A DNA stretch of 64,000 nt from Halarcobacter sp. (GTDB lineage Bacteria > Campylobacterota > Campylobacteria > Campylobacterales > Arcobacteraceae). Under the pieces are notes generated by a model. It did no database searches. It saw nothing but the letters and a program-made list of their open reading frames with translations, and had not been told where the DNA came from. Position numbers and translations under genes: made by a program. Location: the NCBI RefSeq assembly GCF_963675975.1, contig NZ_OY780939.1, positions 3,100,001 through 3,164,000 on the forward strand, read 5' to 3'. This document shows positions 36,336-45,314 of this stretch, piece by piece. Each line of letters starts with the position of its first letter. Within the stretch, counting starts at the first letter, position 1.

Positions 36336-37112
36336 GTGTATAAAATAGAAAATTTAAGTTTTTCAATTCAAAAAAGAGATATATTAAAAGATATAAATCT
36401 TGTTATAAAACCAAATAGTTTTTTATCAATAGTAGGTCCCAATGGATGTGGGAAATCAACACTAATCAAAAGCATAAATAGAAATCTTGATATTCAAAAA
36501 GGAGGAGTCTATTTAAATGATATCTCAATAAATAAATATAGTGATAAAGAGCTTGCACTAAAAAGGTCAGTTTTAAATCAATCTTTCTTTTTCCCATATA
36601 GCTTCAAGGCTATAGAGATTGTAGAGATGGGCTTATATGCCTACATGCTAAGTTCAAAAGAGAAAAAAGAGATAATAAGCTATATAGTAGATAAGTTAAA
36701 TCTTGAACCTCTTAAAGATAAAGATTATCAAGGACTCTCAGGTGGAGAGAGACAGAAAATACAGTTTGCAAGGGTTGTTGTACAACTCTATGCAAGTAAT
36801 GAGAAAGAGAAATTTCTCTTCTTGGATGAGCCAACTTTAAACTTGGATATATATTACCAATATAAGATTTTAGATTTAACAAAAGAGTTACAAAAGGATT
36901 TGAAAATAGGAGTATGTTCAATACTTCATGATATTAACCAAGCCTATCTTTACTCCGATGAAATTGTAATGATGAAAAACGGAGAGATAAAATATTTTGG
37001 TGAAACAAAAGAGACTTTAAACCATGATAATATATTTGATATCTTTGCAGTTGAAAGTGAGTTTGTATACTCAAAAAAATTACAAAAAGATATACTAATA
37101 ACCACTTCATAA
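36336..37112 (+). CDS. hmuV: Haem ABC transporter, ATP-binding protein
   Basis: A 258-residue ATPase starting with GTG at 36336 after AAGGGG. Walker A GPNGCGKST, Q-loop LNQSFFFPYSFKA, signature LSGGERQKIQFARVV, Walker B FLFLDEPTLNLD and SILHDINQAYLYSDEI are typical of HmuV/BtuD proteins. It powers the permease just upstream and ends the operon at the hairpin that follows. Confidence 0.93.
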   Translation: MYKIENLSFSIQKRDILKDINLVIKPNSFLSIVGPNGCGKSTLIKSINRNLDIQKGGVYLNDISINKYSDKELALKRSVLNQSFFFPYSFKAIEIVEMGLYAYMLSSKEKKEIISYIVDKLNLEPLKDKDYQGLSGGERQKIQFARVVVQLYASNEKEKFLFLDEPTLNLDIYYQYKILDLTKELQKDLKIGVCSILHDINQAYLYSDEIVMMKNGEIKYFGETKETLNHDNIFDIFAVESEFVYSKKLQKDILITTS

Positions 37113-37115
37113 ATA

Positions 37116-37137
37116 TACAAACCTCTTTAGGTTTGTA
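37116..37137 (+). terminator. Probable terminator after the haem import operon
   Basis: Eight-bp inverted repeat TACAAACC/GGTTTGTA with a 6-nt loop, 3 bp after the hmuV stop. A short T-rich stretch follows. A weak intrinsic terminator is likely. Confidence 0.55.
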
Positions 37138-37151
37138 GTATTTACTTTAAT

Positions 37152-37224
37152 ATTCCAATTTATGAAAAAAATATTCCAATTTATAAAATCTAATATTGAT
37201 ATTCATTATTATTTAATATATAAT
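37152..37224 (+). promoter_or_regulatory. Regulated promoter of the TonB receptor gene
   Basis: Direct repeats beginning ATTCCAATTTAT at 37152 and 37173 (21 bp apart), then TTGATA (37196-37201), 17 bp, TATAAT (37219-37224), 35 bp before the receptor ATG. Distances between elements are the same as in the hugZ promoter (second repeat to -35: 23 bp), so the same regulator should act on both. Confidence 0.6.
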
Positions 37225-37259
37225 ATATTTTAAATACGCACATAATTAAAGGAATACAC

Positions 37260-39137
37260 ATGCATAAAATAAGTATGTTTACAATATCTACATTAGTTAT
37301 AATCAACTCTAATTTATTAGCTTTAGAAGAATTAAATAATGTAACAGTAACCGCAAAATCAGAAAAGTCAGTTAAAGATTTATCTGAAATTATTACCATA
37401 ATAACAGAAGAAGATATCAAAAAAACAAATGCCACAAACATCAAAGATGTGTTGATTAAAACTCCTGGCGTAATAAAATCTGCAGCTGGCGCTATGATGG
37501 GAGGAAGAGAAAGCATTTCAATAAGAGGATTAGATACAACTTACTCTCTTATTTTAGTCGATGGCAAAAAAATAGCTCCGACTGATGATTATATTGGTCA
37601 TAGTGATTTTCAATATTCTTGGGTACCTATTGATATGATAGAAAGAATTGAAGTAATGAAAGGTCCTAAAAGTTCTATTTATGGCTCTCAAGCTATTGGT
37701 GGTGTAATTAATATTATTACAAAAAAAAATAATAAAAAATTATATGGAGAAATTAATCTTCAAAAAGGTTTTTCATCTGCTGAGAATGGAGGTGATGAAC
37801 AAAAAACAAATATAAGTATTGGGGCAAATATTTCAGATAAGCTTAATATATTTATAGGGGCTAGTAAAAATGAAAGAGATGCAACAGGAGGTGTTGGTAC
37901 AACTGCTTTTGGTACTCCAACAAACAAGGCAACCTTTATTGAAGGCATAGAAACTAAAGATGGAATTGCAAAATTAAAATATGAGATCGATAATACTCAA
38001 GCTGTATATGCAACTTATATAAAAGGTGAAGAACAAAGAAAAGATTTTGATGACACAATAACATATGACTTAGATAGAGACATATATAGTTTTGGTTATG
38101 AAAAGTTTTTTAAGGATATCTCTTTCAATATAGATTACTCAAAATCAAATCAAGATGCAAAAGCTGATAGTATGTTTGCAAAATATACACACAAACTAGA
38201 AAGTGACTCATTGAAAGGTGAGGCAAAAATTTCTATGATTGAAAATAATTATATAATACTTGGTGCAGAAACTTCAAAAAATTCTTATGATAGAATCCGC
38301 CAAACAGGATTAACACAATATGCATTTGACGCAAGAGCAAATGCATATTATATTCAAGATGAAATAGAGTTAGGAGATTTTACACTTTCTTTTGGAGGGA
38401 GATATGATGATAATAAAAAATATGGAAGTGAATTTTCTCCCACTTTTGGTTTTGTATATAAAATAGATGAATATCAAAGATTAAAAGCTAGTTATGGAGA
38501 AGGCTTTAAAGCTCCGTCAGTAACAAAAGGTTCAGATGGTTTTGGTACAGGTTCACACATGGCTCCATATGGTAATGATGACTTAAAAGCAGAAACTTCT
38601 AAAAGTTATGAATTGGCATATGAGTTTTATGGAGAAAACTTAACTTTTAAATCAGCAATTTTTAAAACAGATGTTGAAGATATGATTAATACTGAGGGAT
38701 CAAATGGTAATGTTAGATATGTAAATGTAGATAAAGTTGGAACAAAAGGTTTTGAATTAGGTGTTGATTATGATATCAACAGTAACCATACTTTAAATGT
38801 AAATTATACATATATAAAAACAGAAAACAAACAAATATCTAAAGATTTAACATATAAACCTGAACATACCTTCAATATAGGTCTTAGTTCTGAATTTGGA
38901 TGGGGAGTATCATCTTATATAAGTGCAAATTACACCGGGGAACAATACAGTGATGCAGAAAATACAAATAAAGCATCTGGGTATACAATCTATAATGCTC
39001 AAATTAGTAAAGAGATAACAAAAAATTTATCTCTTAAACTAGGTGTAGATAATATTACAGATGAAGAATTTGATAATAATGACCCATATTATCTAAAAAG
39101 AAGAGTTGCTTATATAGGATTACGTTATAAGTTTTAA
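37260..39137 (+). CDS. TonB-dependent outer-membrane receptor (probably haem or siderophore)
   Basis: A 625-residue protein with signal peptide (1-22), a TonB-box-like VTVTAKSE, a plug domain (about 40-150; GGRESISIRGLDTTYSLILVDGKK, IERIEVMKGPKSSIYGSQAIGGVIN) and a beta-barrel ending in RVAYIGLRYKF. GEGFKAPS and the NDDLKAETSKSYELAYEF segment in the barrel resemble the FRAP-NPNL region of haem receptors. The promoter pattern shared with the haem operon supports haem as substrate, but a ferric siderophore cannot be excluded. Confidence 0.9.
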   Translation: MHKISMFTISTLVIINSNLLALEELNNVTVTAKSEKSVKDLSEIITIITEEDIKKTNATNIKDVLIKTPGVIKSAAGAMMGGRESISIRGLDTTYSLILVDGKKIAPTDDYIGHSDFQYSWVPIDMIERIEVMKGPKSSIYGSQAIGGVINIITKKNNKKLYGEINLQKGFSSAENGGDEQKTNISIGANISDKLNIFIGASKNERDATGGVGTTAFGTPTNKATFIEGIETKDGIAKLKYEIDNTQAVYATYIKGEEQRKDFDDTITYDLDRDIYSFGYEKFFKDISFNIDYSKSNQDAKADSMFAKYTHKLESDSLKGEAKISMIENNYIILGAETSKNSYDRIRQTGLTQYAFDARANAYYIQDEIELGDFTLSFGGRYDDNKKYGSEFSPTFGFVYKIDEYQRLKASYGEGFKAPSVTKGSDGFGTGSHMAPYGNDDLKAETSKSYELAYEFYGENLTFKSAIFKTDVEDMINTEGSNGNVRYVNVDKVGTKGFELGVDYDINSNHTLNVNYTYIKTENKQISKDLTYKPEHTFNIGLSSEFGWGVSSYISANYTGEQYSDAENTNKASGYTIYNAQISKEITKNLSLKLGVDNITDEEFDNNDPYYLKRRVAYIGLRYKF

Positions 39138-39142
39138 GCAAA

Positions 39143-39171
39143 AACTATTGTAAGATAACCTTACAATAGTT
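39143..39171 (+). terminator. Intercistronic hairpin after the receptor gene
   Basis: Twelve-bp perfect stem (39143-39154 and 39160-39171) with a 5-nt loop between the receptor stop and the ChaN gene. There is no T-run, so it is probably an RNA-stabilising or partial-termination hairpin that lowers ChaN expression relative to the receptor. Confidence 0.55.
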
Positions 39172-39192
39172 ACACAAAAGAAAGGAAATATA

Positions 39193-40092
39193 ATGTTAAG
39201 AGTTTTACTATTTTTTATTTTTATAATCTTCTCATTTGTAGGTTGTACAAATCAAAATCTAAGCCCTACCCTAACATATGATTTAGAAAAAAAAGAAGCA
39301 ATATATTCATTAAAACAAGCTAAATATGTTGATATAAAAGAGTTAGTAAATGAAATTAAGAATTATCCAATTATTTTTGTTGGAGATCACCATAACAATA
39401 AAAAGACTCATAATTTTTTTGAAAAACTTCTAAAAGAACTTGATCAAGAAGGTTATAATCTAAATCTTGCAAATGAATGGTTTACTCCTCAGCACAATAA
39501 GATACTTAAGGATTATACAGATGGGAAATTAGATGGAATAAGGTTAAAAGAGAGACGACATTGGGATAAGTTTACAAGATACAAATGGGAATATGTTGAA
39601 CCACTATATGAAACAGTTAAAGCAAATGGTGGAAGATTGTATGGAATTAATCTTACTAAAGAAAGCAGAAAAAAAATCTCTTTAAAAGAGTTTGATAAAA
39701 TGAGTAAAGAAGAAAAAAGTTTTTATAACTCTCTAGATTTAAATGTAAGTGCACATAGACAACTTATTATGCCATACATGAAACACTGTAAAAAATTAAA
39801 ACAAAAAAGTGATGAGCCATGTGAAGATAGAATGTATAGAGTTCAAGTAGCTTGGGATACATATATGGCACAAAATGTTGCAAAACTCTCAAAAGATGTT
39901 ATTAAAACTTCTAAAGATAAACTTTTAGTTTTTGTAGGAGCAATGCATTTAGAAAAAAGAGTAGGAATTCCACTTAGGTTTTCAAGATTAAGTAATCTTC
40001 CTTTTTTTATCATTTCAAATGAAAAAATAAAAGAAGAGAGTGATTTAAAAATAGATACAAATAAAGCAGATACAATCTATATTTATAAATAA
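39193..40092 (+). CDS. ChaN-family haem-binding lipoprotein
   Basis: A 299-residue lipoprotein: signal ending in FSFVGC with the lipid-attachment Cys at about 18. The ChaN-type domain has FVGDHHNNKKTHNFFEKLLKEL, LANEWFTPQHNKIL and FVGAMHLEKRVGIP. Campylobacter ChaN (PhuW) is iron-regulated and binds haem at the outer membrane. It lies after the TonB receptor and is likely co-expressed with it. It has an AAAGGAAA ribosome-binding site. Confidence 0.9.
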   Translation: MLRVLLFFIFIIFSFVGCTNQNLSPTLTYDLEKKEAIYSLKQAKYVDIKELVNEIKNYPIIFVGDHHNNKKTHNFFEKLLKELDQEGYNLNLANEWFTPQHNKILKDYTDGKLDGIRLKERRHWDKFTRYKWEYVEPLYETVKANGGRLYGINLTKESRKKISLKEFDKMSKEEKSFYNSLDLNVSAHRQLIMPYMKHCKKLKQKSDEPCEDRMYRVQVAWDTYMAQNVAKLSKDVIKTSKDKLLVFVGAMHLEKRVGIPLRFSRLSNLPFFIISNEKIKEESDLKIDTNKADTIYIYK

Positions 40093-40171
40093 ATTTATAA
40101 ATATAGATTAATATATAAAAGACTATATTAATGGATTTATTATTATGTTAACTTAATAAATGATATAATTA

Positions 40172-40190
40172 TTCTAACTAAAGGTTAGAA
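40172..40190 (+). promoter_or_regulatory. Small hairpin around the kinase ribosome-binding site
   Basis: Seven-bp perfect repeat TTCTAAC (40172-40178) and GTTAGAA (40184-40190) around TAAAG, with the AAGG next to the loop and the TTG start 1 bp later. If formed in the RNA it would partly hide the ribosome-binding site. Confidence 0.35.
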
Positions 40191-40191
40191 T

Positions 40192-41496
40192 TTGAAAGAC
40201 AAAAAATTTGCATTTTTTTTATCATTAATATATTTTATATTTACATTTATTTTTTTTATCGCTTTTGACACAATTATAGAATTTTTATTTACAAATAATG
40301 AATTTCAAAATAATTTATTAGAAAATAAAGAATGGATATATTTAACTTTAACCACTCCTATAATATTTATTTTTACTATATTCATATTAAAAAATTATAG
40401 AGAAAATCTTGAAAATTTAGAGGAGTTACTTGATAAAACTCCTATTGCAATTATAGTGTCTAATGAGGATGGTAGAGTATTACTTATAAATAAAAGTTTT
40501 AAACAACTAACTGAATATACACTTGAAGATATAAATAGCATCGAAAAAATTACAACTAAAATATTTGGGAGTAATACTAAATTAATAAAGAAATCTATTA
40601 AATTACTTTATTTAAGAAATAAAACACAAGATAATGGTGAGTTTGAGATTCTTAAAAAAAATGGAGATAAAATAACTTTAAATTTTAAAACATCTCCTTT
40701 TAGAACTATAAATAACAAAAAAACACTTATTACAACAGCTATAGATGTAACTGGAGAAAAAGAACAGCATAAACTCTTAATGCAAGAATTAAAAATGTCA
40801 GCAATGGATGAAATACTACAAAATATTTCCCACCAATGGAGACAACCTTTATCTTCAATATCAACTGTTTCAACTGCATTAAGACTACAAAATGATTTAG
40901 GGCAAACTTCATATAAAGATATTGATAATACAATGGAAATTATTAATAATTCGGCCCAGTATTTATCTAAAACAATTGAAGACTTTAGAGGTTTTTTTAA
41001 ACCTGATCAAAAAAAGACTCACTTCTCTATAAATGAGATTTTTGATAAAAGTTTACAAATTATAGGAAATAGTTTTGAAAAAGATTCTATTAAATTTGAT
41101 ACAGATATAAAAGAATTTAAAATATATAACTATAGTAATGCTCTTTTACAAGTTATGCTTAATATTTTTAATAATTCAAAAGATAGTTTTAATAAAAACA
41201 AAGTTACAAATAGAGTTATATTTATAGAAGCATATACTAATGAATATAATCTAATTATTCAAATAAAAGACACAGCTGGTGGAATTCCTACTAAAATTTT
41301 GAACAAAGTATTTGAACCTTACTTTACTACAAAACATCAAAGTGTAGGTACAGGTATGGGGCTATATATGTCACAAGAGATGATTACAAAACATATGGGT
41401 GGTAAAATCTGGGTAGATAATAAAATGTTTACTTATAATAGTAAAAGCTATACAGGAGCTGTTTTTACTATAAGCTTACCTATTTCTACTATTTAG
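40192..41496 (+). CDS. PAS-domain membrane histidine kinase
   Basis: A 434-residue kinase starting at TTG (40192) after AAGG. Two helices lie at about 4-26 and 51-68, then a PAS sensor at about 75-190 (TPIAIIVSNEDGRVLLINKSFKQL). Catalytic parts are NISHQWRQPL with His214, N-box MLNIFNNSKDSF, DTAGGI and GTGMGLYMS. It is related to the dual-sensor kinase at the window start. No response regulator is adjacent. The inverted repeat TTCTAAC/GTTAGAA just upstream carries the ribosome-binding site in its loop, which may limit translation. Confidence 0.88.
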   Translation: MKDKKFAFFLSLIYFIFTFIFFIAFDTIIEFLFTNNEFQNNLLENKEWIYLTLTTPIIFIFTIFILKNYRENLENLEELLDKTPIAIIVSNEDGRVLLINKSFKQLTEYTLEDINSIEKITTKIFGSNTKLIKKSIKLLYLRNKTQDNGEFEILKKNGDKITLNFKTSPFRTINNKKTLITTAIDVTGEKEQHKLLMQELKMSAMDEILQNISHQWRQPLSSISTVSTALRLQNDLGQTSYKDIDNTMEIINNSAQYLSKTIEDFRGFFKPDQKKTHFSINEIFDKSLQIIGNSFEKDSIKFDTDIKEFKIYNYSNALLQVMLNIFNNSKDSFNKNKVTNRVIFIEAYTNEYNLIIQIKDTAGGIPTKILNKVFEPYFTTKHQSVGTGMGLYMSQEMITKHMGGKIWVDNKMFTYNSKSYTGAVFTISLPISTI

Positions 41497-41511
41497 TAAA
41501 CATTTTTTATT

Positions 41512-42084
41512 TTATTTATGTAGTGATTGAGCTACTATAGAAAGAAACTCATCTTTAGTTTTTTTCTCTTTTTTAAATAATCCTCTAAGAGCAGAAGTTA
41601 CAGTTGTCGAACAAATTTTTTCAACACCTCTCATCTCCATACACATATGTCTTGCATCAATCATTACAGCAACACCTTTTGGATTTAAAGCTTCATGAAG
41701 TGCATCACAAATTTGCTCAGTCATTTGCTCTTGAATTTGTAATCTTCTAGCAAATACATCCACAACTCTAGGAATTTTAGATAAACCTACAACTTTTCCA
41801 TCAGGAATATAAGCAATATGTGCTTTTCCTATTATTGGTAACATATGATGTTCACACATTGAATAAAATTCAATATCTTTTATAACTACCATTTCATCAT
41901 TTGAACTAGTAAATAAAGCAGAATTAATAATCTCTTTTGGATCTTGCTTATAACCACCACACATAAACTCAAAAGCTTTTCTAACTCTGCTTGGAGTTTT
42001 TACAAGACCTTCTCTATTAACATCTTCACCAACATACTCTAATATATTTTTTACAGAGTTTTCAAAATCTTTTTCTGTACTCAT
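41512..42084 (-). CDS. folE: GTP cyclohydrolase I
   Basis: A 190-residue enzyme that makes dihydroneopterin triphosphate from GTP, the first step of folate (and, here possibly, queuosine) synthesis. The zinc ligands are in [36 protein letters not shown] and the MEMRGVEK site with His of [10 protein letters not shown]. Length matches the family. It is 12 bp from the gspF gene on the same strand. Confidence 0.96.
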   Translation of the reverse strand: MSTEKDFENSVKNILEYVGEDVNREGLVKTPSRVRKAFEFMCGGYKQDPKEIINSALFTSSNDEMVVIKDIEFYSMCEHHMLPIIGKAHIAYIPDGKVVGLSKIPRVVDVFARRLQIQEQMTEQICDALHEALNPKGVAVMIDARHMCMEMRGVEKICSTTVTSALRGLFKKEKKTKDEFLSIVAQSLHK

Positions 42085-42096
42085 TAATTATCCTCA

Positions 42097-43266
42097 TTAA
42101 ACCTTAATCATATCGTTCATATCCCATAATGGAACAAATATAGCAAAAACTAGCCATAAAATAAGTGCCATTATGATTATAAAAAAAAGTGGTTCTATTA
42201 AAAGTGAAAAAACTTTTAAATTATCATCAAATCTTTTTTTGTAAATATTTTTTATTTCACCAATTACTTTAGGTAAAGTATTTGTAACTTCACCAGTTTC
42301 AATTAAACTTAATATAACATCATCAAACAACTTTGATGACTCAAAAGAAAACCTAACACTTTTCCCTTTTTTTAATAGATATTCTATTTGAGTAATTCTA
42401 TCTAAAAGAATTTGATTCTTTATTAAAATTTTTGCTTTATTTATGGAATAAATTAAGTCAAAATTGTTTTTTAATAAAATTTCAAAAACCACAAAAAATA
42501 GATGTAATTGTTTCACTTCATATAAACTATTAAAAAGTAAAATCTTATCAACTGTTTTTCTTAATATTCTGTTTTCTGAATAAATTTTATAAAATATATA
42601 TACAAGCAAAATAGAGATAAGAAAAAACTCTAAAATATTTTTAGCAAAAATATCCCTTAATAGAAAAAGAGCTTTAGTAGCAAAAGATAATTCTATATTT
42701 GAATTTAGCAATATAGATTCAAAATTCGGTACTACAAAATTGAATATACCTATAAGAGCTAATATAAACGTAATTAGTAATATTATAGGATAAAGCATTG
42801 TTTTGAAAAACTCTTTTTTTATCTCATAGTTTTCTTTTATTGTATAACTTAAAAAATCTATATTAGATACACTATTCCCACTCTCTTGGATTATTTTAAA
42901 TAAAGATTTTACCAATGGATTAATTTTATATTTTTTTAAATATATATTTATATCGCCAAAACTACAAAAAACCTCTTTTAGGTCTATTAAAAAACTTTTC
43001 ATAAGCTCTTTTTTTTCATTTTTAATTAAAATATTCAAAGCTTCATCTAAAAGTATATTTGAGGATAACATTAGATTTAATTCATATAATCTGTTTTTTA
43101 TATCTTTTTCACTTATGCTAGAAGTTAAACTAAAACTAAAACTTGATTTTTTTATTGAGATTATATTTTTTGGTAAAGTATCACTATGTAATACATTTTC
43201 TAAAACATTTTTTACTTTTATTTCGCCCTCTTCTTGATAAGTAATCTTATATTTTTGATTAAACAT
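42097..43266 (-). CDS. gspF: Type II secretion/type IV pilus inner-membrane protein GspF
   Basis: A 389-residue protein with two GspF domains (about 60-185 and 260-385). Three hydrophobic helices are visible: around 165-185 (MLYPIILLITFILALIGIFNFVV), 215-235 and 360-385. It forms the platform on which the GspE ATPase drives pseudopilus assembly, and in Campylobacter (CtsF) serves DNA uptake. It overlaps the gspE fragment by 8 bp, so the two were translated together. Confidence 0.9.
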   Translation of the reverse strand: MFNQKYKITYQEEGEIKVKNVLENVLHSDTLPKNIISIKKSSFSFSLTSSISEKDIKNRLYELNLMLSSNILLDEALNILIKNEKKELMKSFLIDLKEVFCSFGDINIYLKKYKINPLVKSLFKIIQESGNSVSNIDFLSYTIKENYEIKKEFFKTMLYPIILLITFILALIGIFNFVVPNFESILLNSNIELSFATKALFLLRDIFAKNILEFFLISILLVYIFYKIYSENRILRKTVDKILLFNSLYEVKQLHLFFVVFEILLKNNFDLIYSINKAKILIKNQILLDRITQIEYLLKKGKSVRFSFESSKLFDDVILSLIETGEVTNTLPKVIGEIKNIYKKRFDDNLKVFSLLIEPLFFIIIMALILWLVFAIFVPLWDMNDMIKV

Positions 43267-43918
43267 TTATTGCCTTATAGACTTCATCTAAAGTTATGAT
43301 ATTCTCTTTTACTTTTTCTTTTCCATCATCAAGCATTGATTTAAAATCTATTTTTTTTAAATAAGTTTCAATATCTTTATTATCTAAAATATAAGAAAAT
43401 ATATCTTTTTCAACTTTTAATATTTCAGCAATAGTACATCTTCCATAAAAGCCTGTAAAGTTACACTTTTTACAACCTTTGTTATTACACTCTTTACAAA
43501 TTTTCAACACTAATCTTTGTGAATATATATATTTTAAAGATGAACAGAGTAAATATTCATTTGCTTCTAAATCTTTTAATCTTGTAATAGTCTCCAAAGT
43601 ATCATTTGCATGAATTGAAGCAAAAACTAAATGTCCTGTTAAAGAGGCTTGTAAAGCTAAATCTAATGAGGTTTTATCTCTAATCTCTCCTATAAGAATA
43701 ATATCAGGGTCTTGTCTTAGTATATTTCTAAGTATAGTTTTAAAATCTATTCCTAAAGATTCATTAATCTCGACTTGCTGTATATGTTTTATTTTGTATT
43801 CAACGGGGTCTTCTACAGTGATAATTTTTTTATTTTCTTGATTTAATTCATTTAATATAGAATAGAGTGTTGTACTTTTACCACTTCCTGTTGGTCCTGC
43901 AACCAATATTAATCCACT
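43259..43918 (-). pseudogene. gspE: GspE/PilB-type secretion ATPase, N-terminus cut off by the prophage
   Basis: Only the C-terminal 220 residues remain beyond the prophage end (about 43919), starting SGLILVAGPTGSGKSTTLYS (Walker A). Walker B is DPDIILIGEIRD and a zinc-type CKECNNKGCKKCNFTGF follows. A normal GspE has about 500-570 residues, so roughly 300 N-terminal residues, including the N-terminal N1/N2 domains, are missing here. The reading frame does continue into prophage DNA for about 28 codons but this is not GspE-like. A TTG at 43906 could start a truncated product. The missing part is predicted on the other side of the prophage. Confidence 0.85.
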
Positions 43919-43990
43919 TGTAAAACGGCTTTTGAAATGTGTGTAATTTGCTAATGAAATGTTAGTACGCTGTAAAATAGGTTTTTCATG
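43919..43990. repeat. Candidate prophage terminus with repeated transposase-like sites
   Basis: TGTAAAA-C-GGC-TTTT starts at 43919 and TGTAAAA-TA-GGT-TTTT at 43971. The two similar elements, 52 bp apart, lie at the exact place where gspE homology ends. Mu-type phages have several transposase-binding sites with such spacing near each end, starting 5'-TG. A 5-bp host duplicate (CCACT, 43914-43918) would be predicted at the other end. Confidence 0.5.
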
Positions 43991-44020
43991 GTCTCCACAC
44001 GCTTACATTTTAAAAGCAAA

Positions 44021-44635
44021 TTATTTAAAATATTCTATACTTGCAATATCACTAATTGAACCTATATCAAAAGTAAAATCTTTTTTATCACTTTCTTCAT
44101 CTAAATAAGCTAATCTAAATTCTTGTTGATGCTTATATTTCTCATATTTAGTAAAATAATCCATTTTCCCTAGATATTCATTTTCATTAATATATCTAAT
44201 TTTATGATAAGTTAATTTAGGACACCTATTTAAAATCCTATTCATAAACTCCTGAGGATTATCGATAATTACAATACTATCACCAAACTTGATATTTTTA
44301 TCATCTATCTCTAAAACATTCTTAAATTGTTTTTTTTCTTTTACAAAGTTTCCATACATACAATATAAAAAAGGATTTTGATTCAAATTTAACACCTTAG
44401 ATGATCCATCTACTAAATCATTTCTAAAATATTTTTCATTAATAAAAGTTTTTGTTTTTGATATAGGACAATTATAAATAGCCCCTTCGAACCTATCCCC
44501 TATTTCTTCATTTGAATTTTCTCTATAATATGAAAGTCTATTCATATATATTGTTCCTTTTTCAAGCAACTGTTCCATATATTTTTTTTTACCAAATTTT
44601 ATTAAATGAGTTATTTGATATTTTTCATTCATCAA
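44021..44635 (-). CDS. Prophage accessory protein of unknown function
   Basis: A 204-residue cytosolic protein without recognised domain. The start (YQITHLIKFGKKKYMEQLLEKGTIYMNRLSYYREN) and the GDRFEGAIY segment resemble proteins of the DUF2971-like type found in phage and defence loci, but that is a loose impression. It sits between the prophage end and the repressor, a common place for moron or exclusion genes. It ends 2 bp from the repressor gene. Confidence 0.7.
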   Translation of the reverse strand: MMNEKYQITHLIKFGKKKYMEQLLEKGTIYMNRLSYYRENSNEEIGDRFEGAIYNCPISKTKTFINEKYFRNDLVDGSSKVLNLNQNPFLYCMYGNFVKEKKQFKNVLEIDDKNIKFGDSIVIIDNPQEFMNRILNRCPKLTYHKIRYINENEYLGKMDYFTKYEKYKHQQEFRLAYLDEESDKKDFTFDIGSISDIASIEYFK

Positions 44636-44637
44636 TA

Positions 44638-45285
44638 TTAAATCCTTTTAAACACTCCACAAACTCTTCCAACTATAGTTATATCTTCAATATTTAATAC
44701 AATAGTCTCATAAGCTTGGTTATTTGATTTTAAATATACTTTATCATTATCTATATTAACCTTTTTAATAAAGGTACCATCTGGAGTATTTACTACATAA
44801 ATATTTCCATTTTTCACACTTGATAACATTTTATCAACAAATATTAAACTTTTATCTTTGATATCTGGTTCCATACTGTCACCAAGAACTTTTAACACAT
44901 CAGTATATTTATAGTTTGTATTTATATAGTCTAAGAGCTTCTTGTCTATTATTAATTGTTCAAAGTCTTCTTGATAGTTAATAGCTCCACCACCTGCTGA
45001 AGTTATGACACTTCTTTGATACTTAAGTATTATATAGTTTGATGTTTGTTCTACAAGGCTCTCAGGTAGTTGATTAAAGAAAAACCAATTTATTGAGATA
45101 TTTCTTTTAGCTAAGAAGCTCATGATTTCATAGTATGGTATTGAGCCTCTAGCTTTTGCTTTTCTAAAACTATCATAGTTTATATCTAAAGCTTTTGCTA
45201 CATCTTTATCAAATATTTTTTTGTTGCCTAATTCGTTTGATAAGATATCTTTTAATTTATTTATTATTTCGTTATAATTAATCAT
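44638..45285 (-). CDS. S24/LexA-type phage repressor
   Basis: A 215-residue repressor. The N-terminal helix-turn-helix (about 25-70; DVAKALDINYDSFRKAKARG) recognises operators. The C-terminal peptidase domain has Ser137 in LGDSMEP and Lys174 in FIKKV. The cleavage site is probably Ala97-Gly98 (SAGGG). It should be self-cleaved with RecA after DNA damage, inducing the prophage. The upstream -10 (CATAAT on minus, 45291-45296) is only 5 bp from the ATG, hinting at a leaderless mRNA as for lambda cI. Confidence 0.9.
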   Translation of the reverse strand: MINYNEIINKLKDILSNELGNKKIFDKDVAKALDINYDSFRKAKARGSIPYYEIMSFLAKRNISINWFFFNQLPESLVEQTSNYIILKYQRSVITSAGGGAINYQEDFEQLIIDKKLLDYINTNYKYTDVLKVLGDSMEPDIKDKSLIFVDKMLSSVKNGNIYVVNTPDGTFIKKVNIDNDKVYLKSNNQAYETIVLNIEDITIVGRVCGVFKRI

Positions 45286-45314
45286 TTTTTATTATGGCAA
45301 AATAAGGATAAAAC
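45286..45314. promoter_or_regulatory. Overlapping divergent promoters between repressor and next gene
   Basis: In only 29 bp, TATTAT (45290-45295, plus) and CATAAT (45291-45296, minus) overlap at the same place. The plus gene has AAGGA before its ATG; the repressor ATG is 5 bp after its -10. RNA polymerase could occupy only one direction at a time, which is a plausible lysogeny switch or operator. Confidence 0.45.

Noticed and set aside
43931-44002. Continuation of the gspE frame into prophage DNA as a real N-terminal part
   Set aside because: About 28 codons are open but the sequence lacks the HGE-type and LR-type segments and spacing that precede Walker A in GspE proteins.
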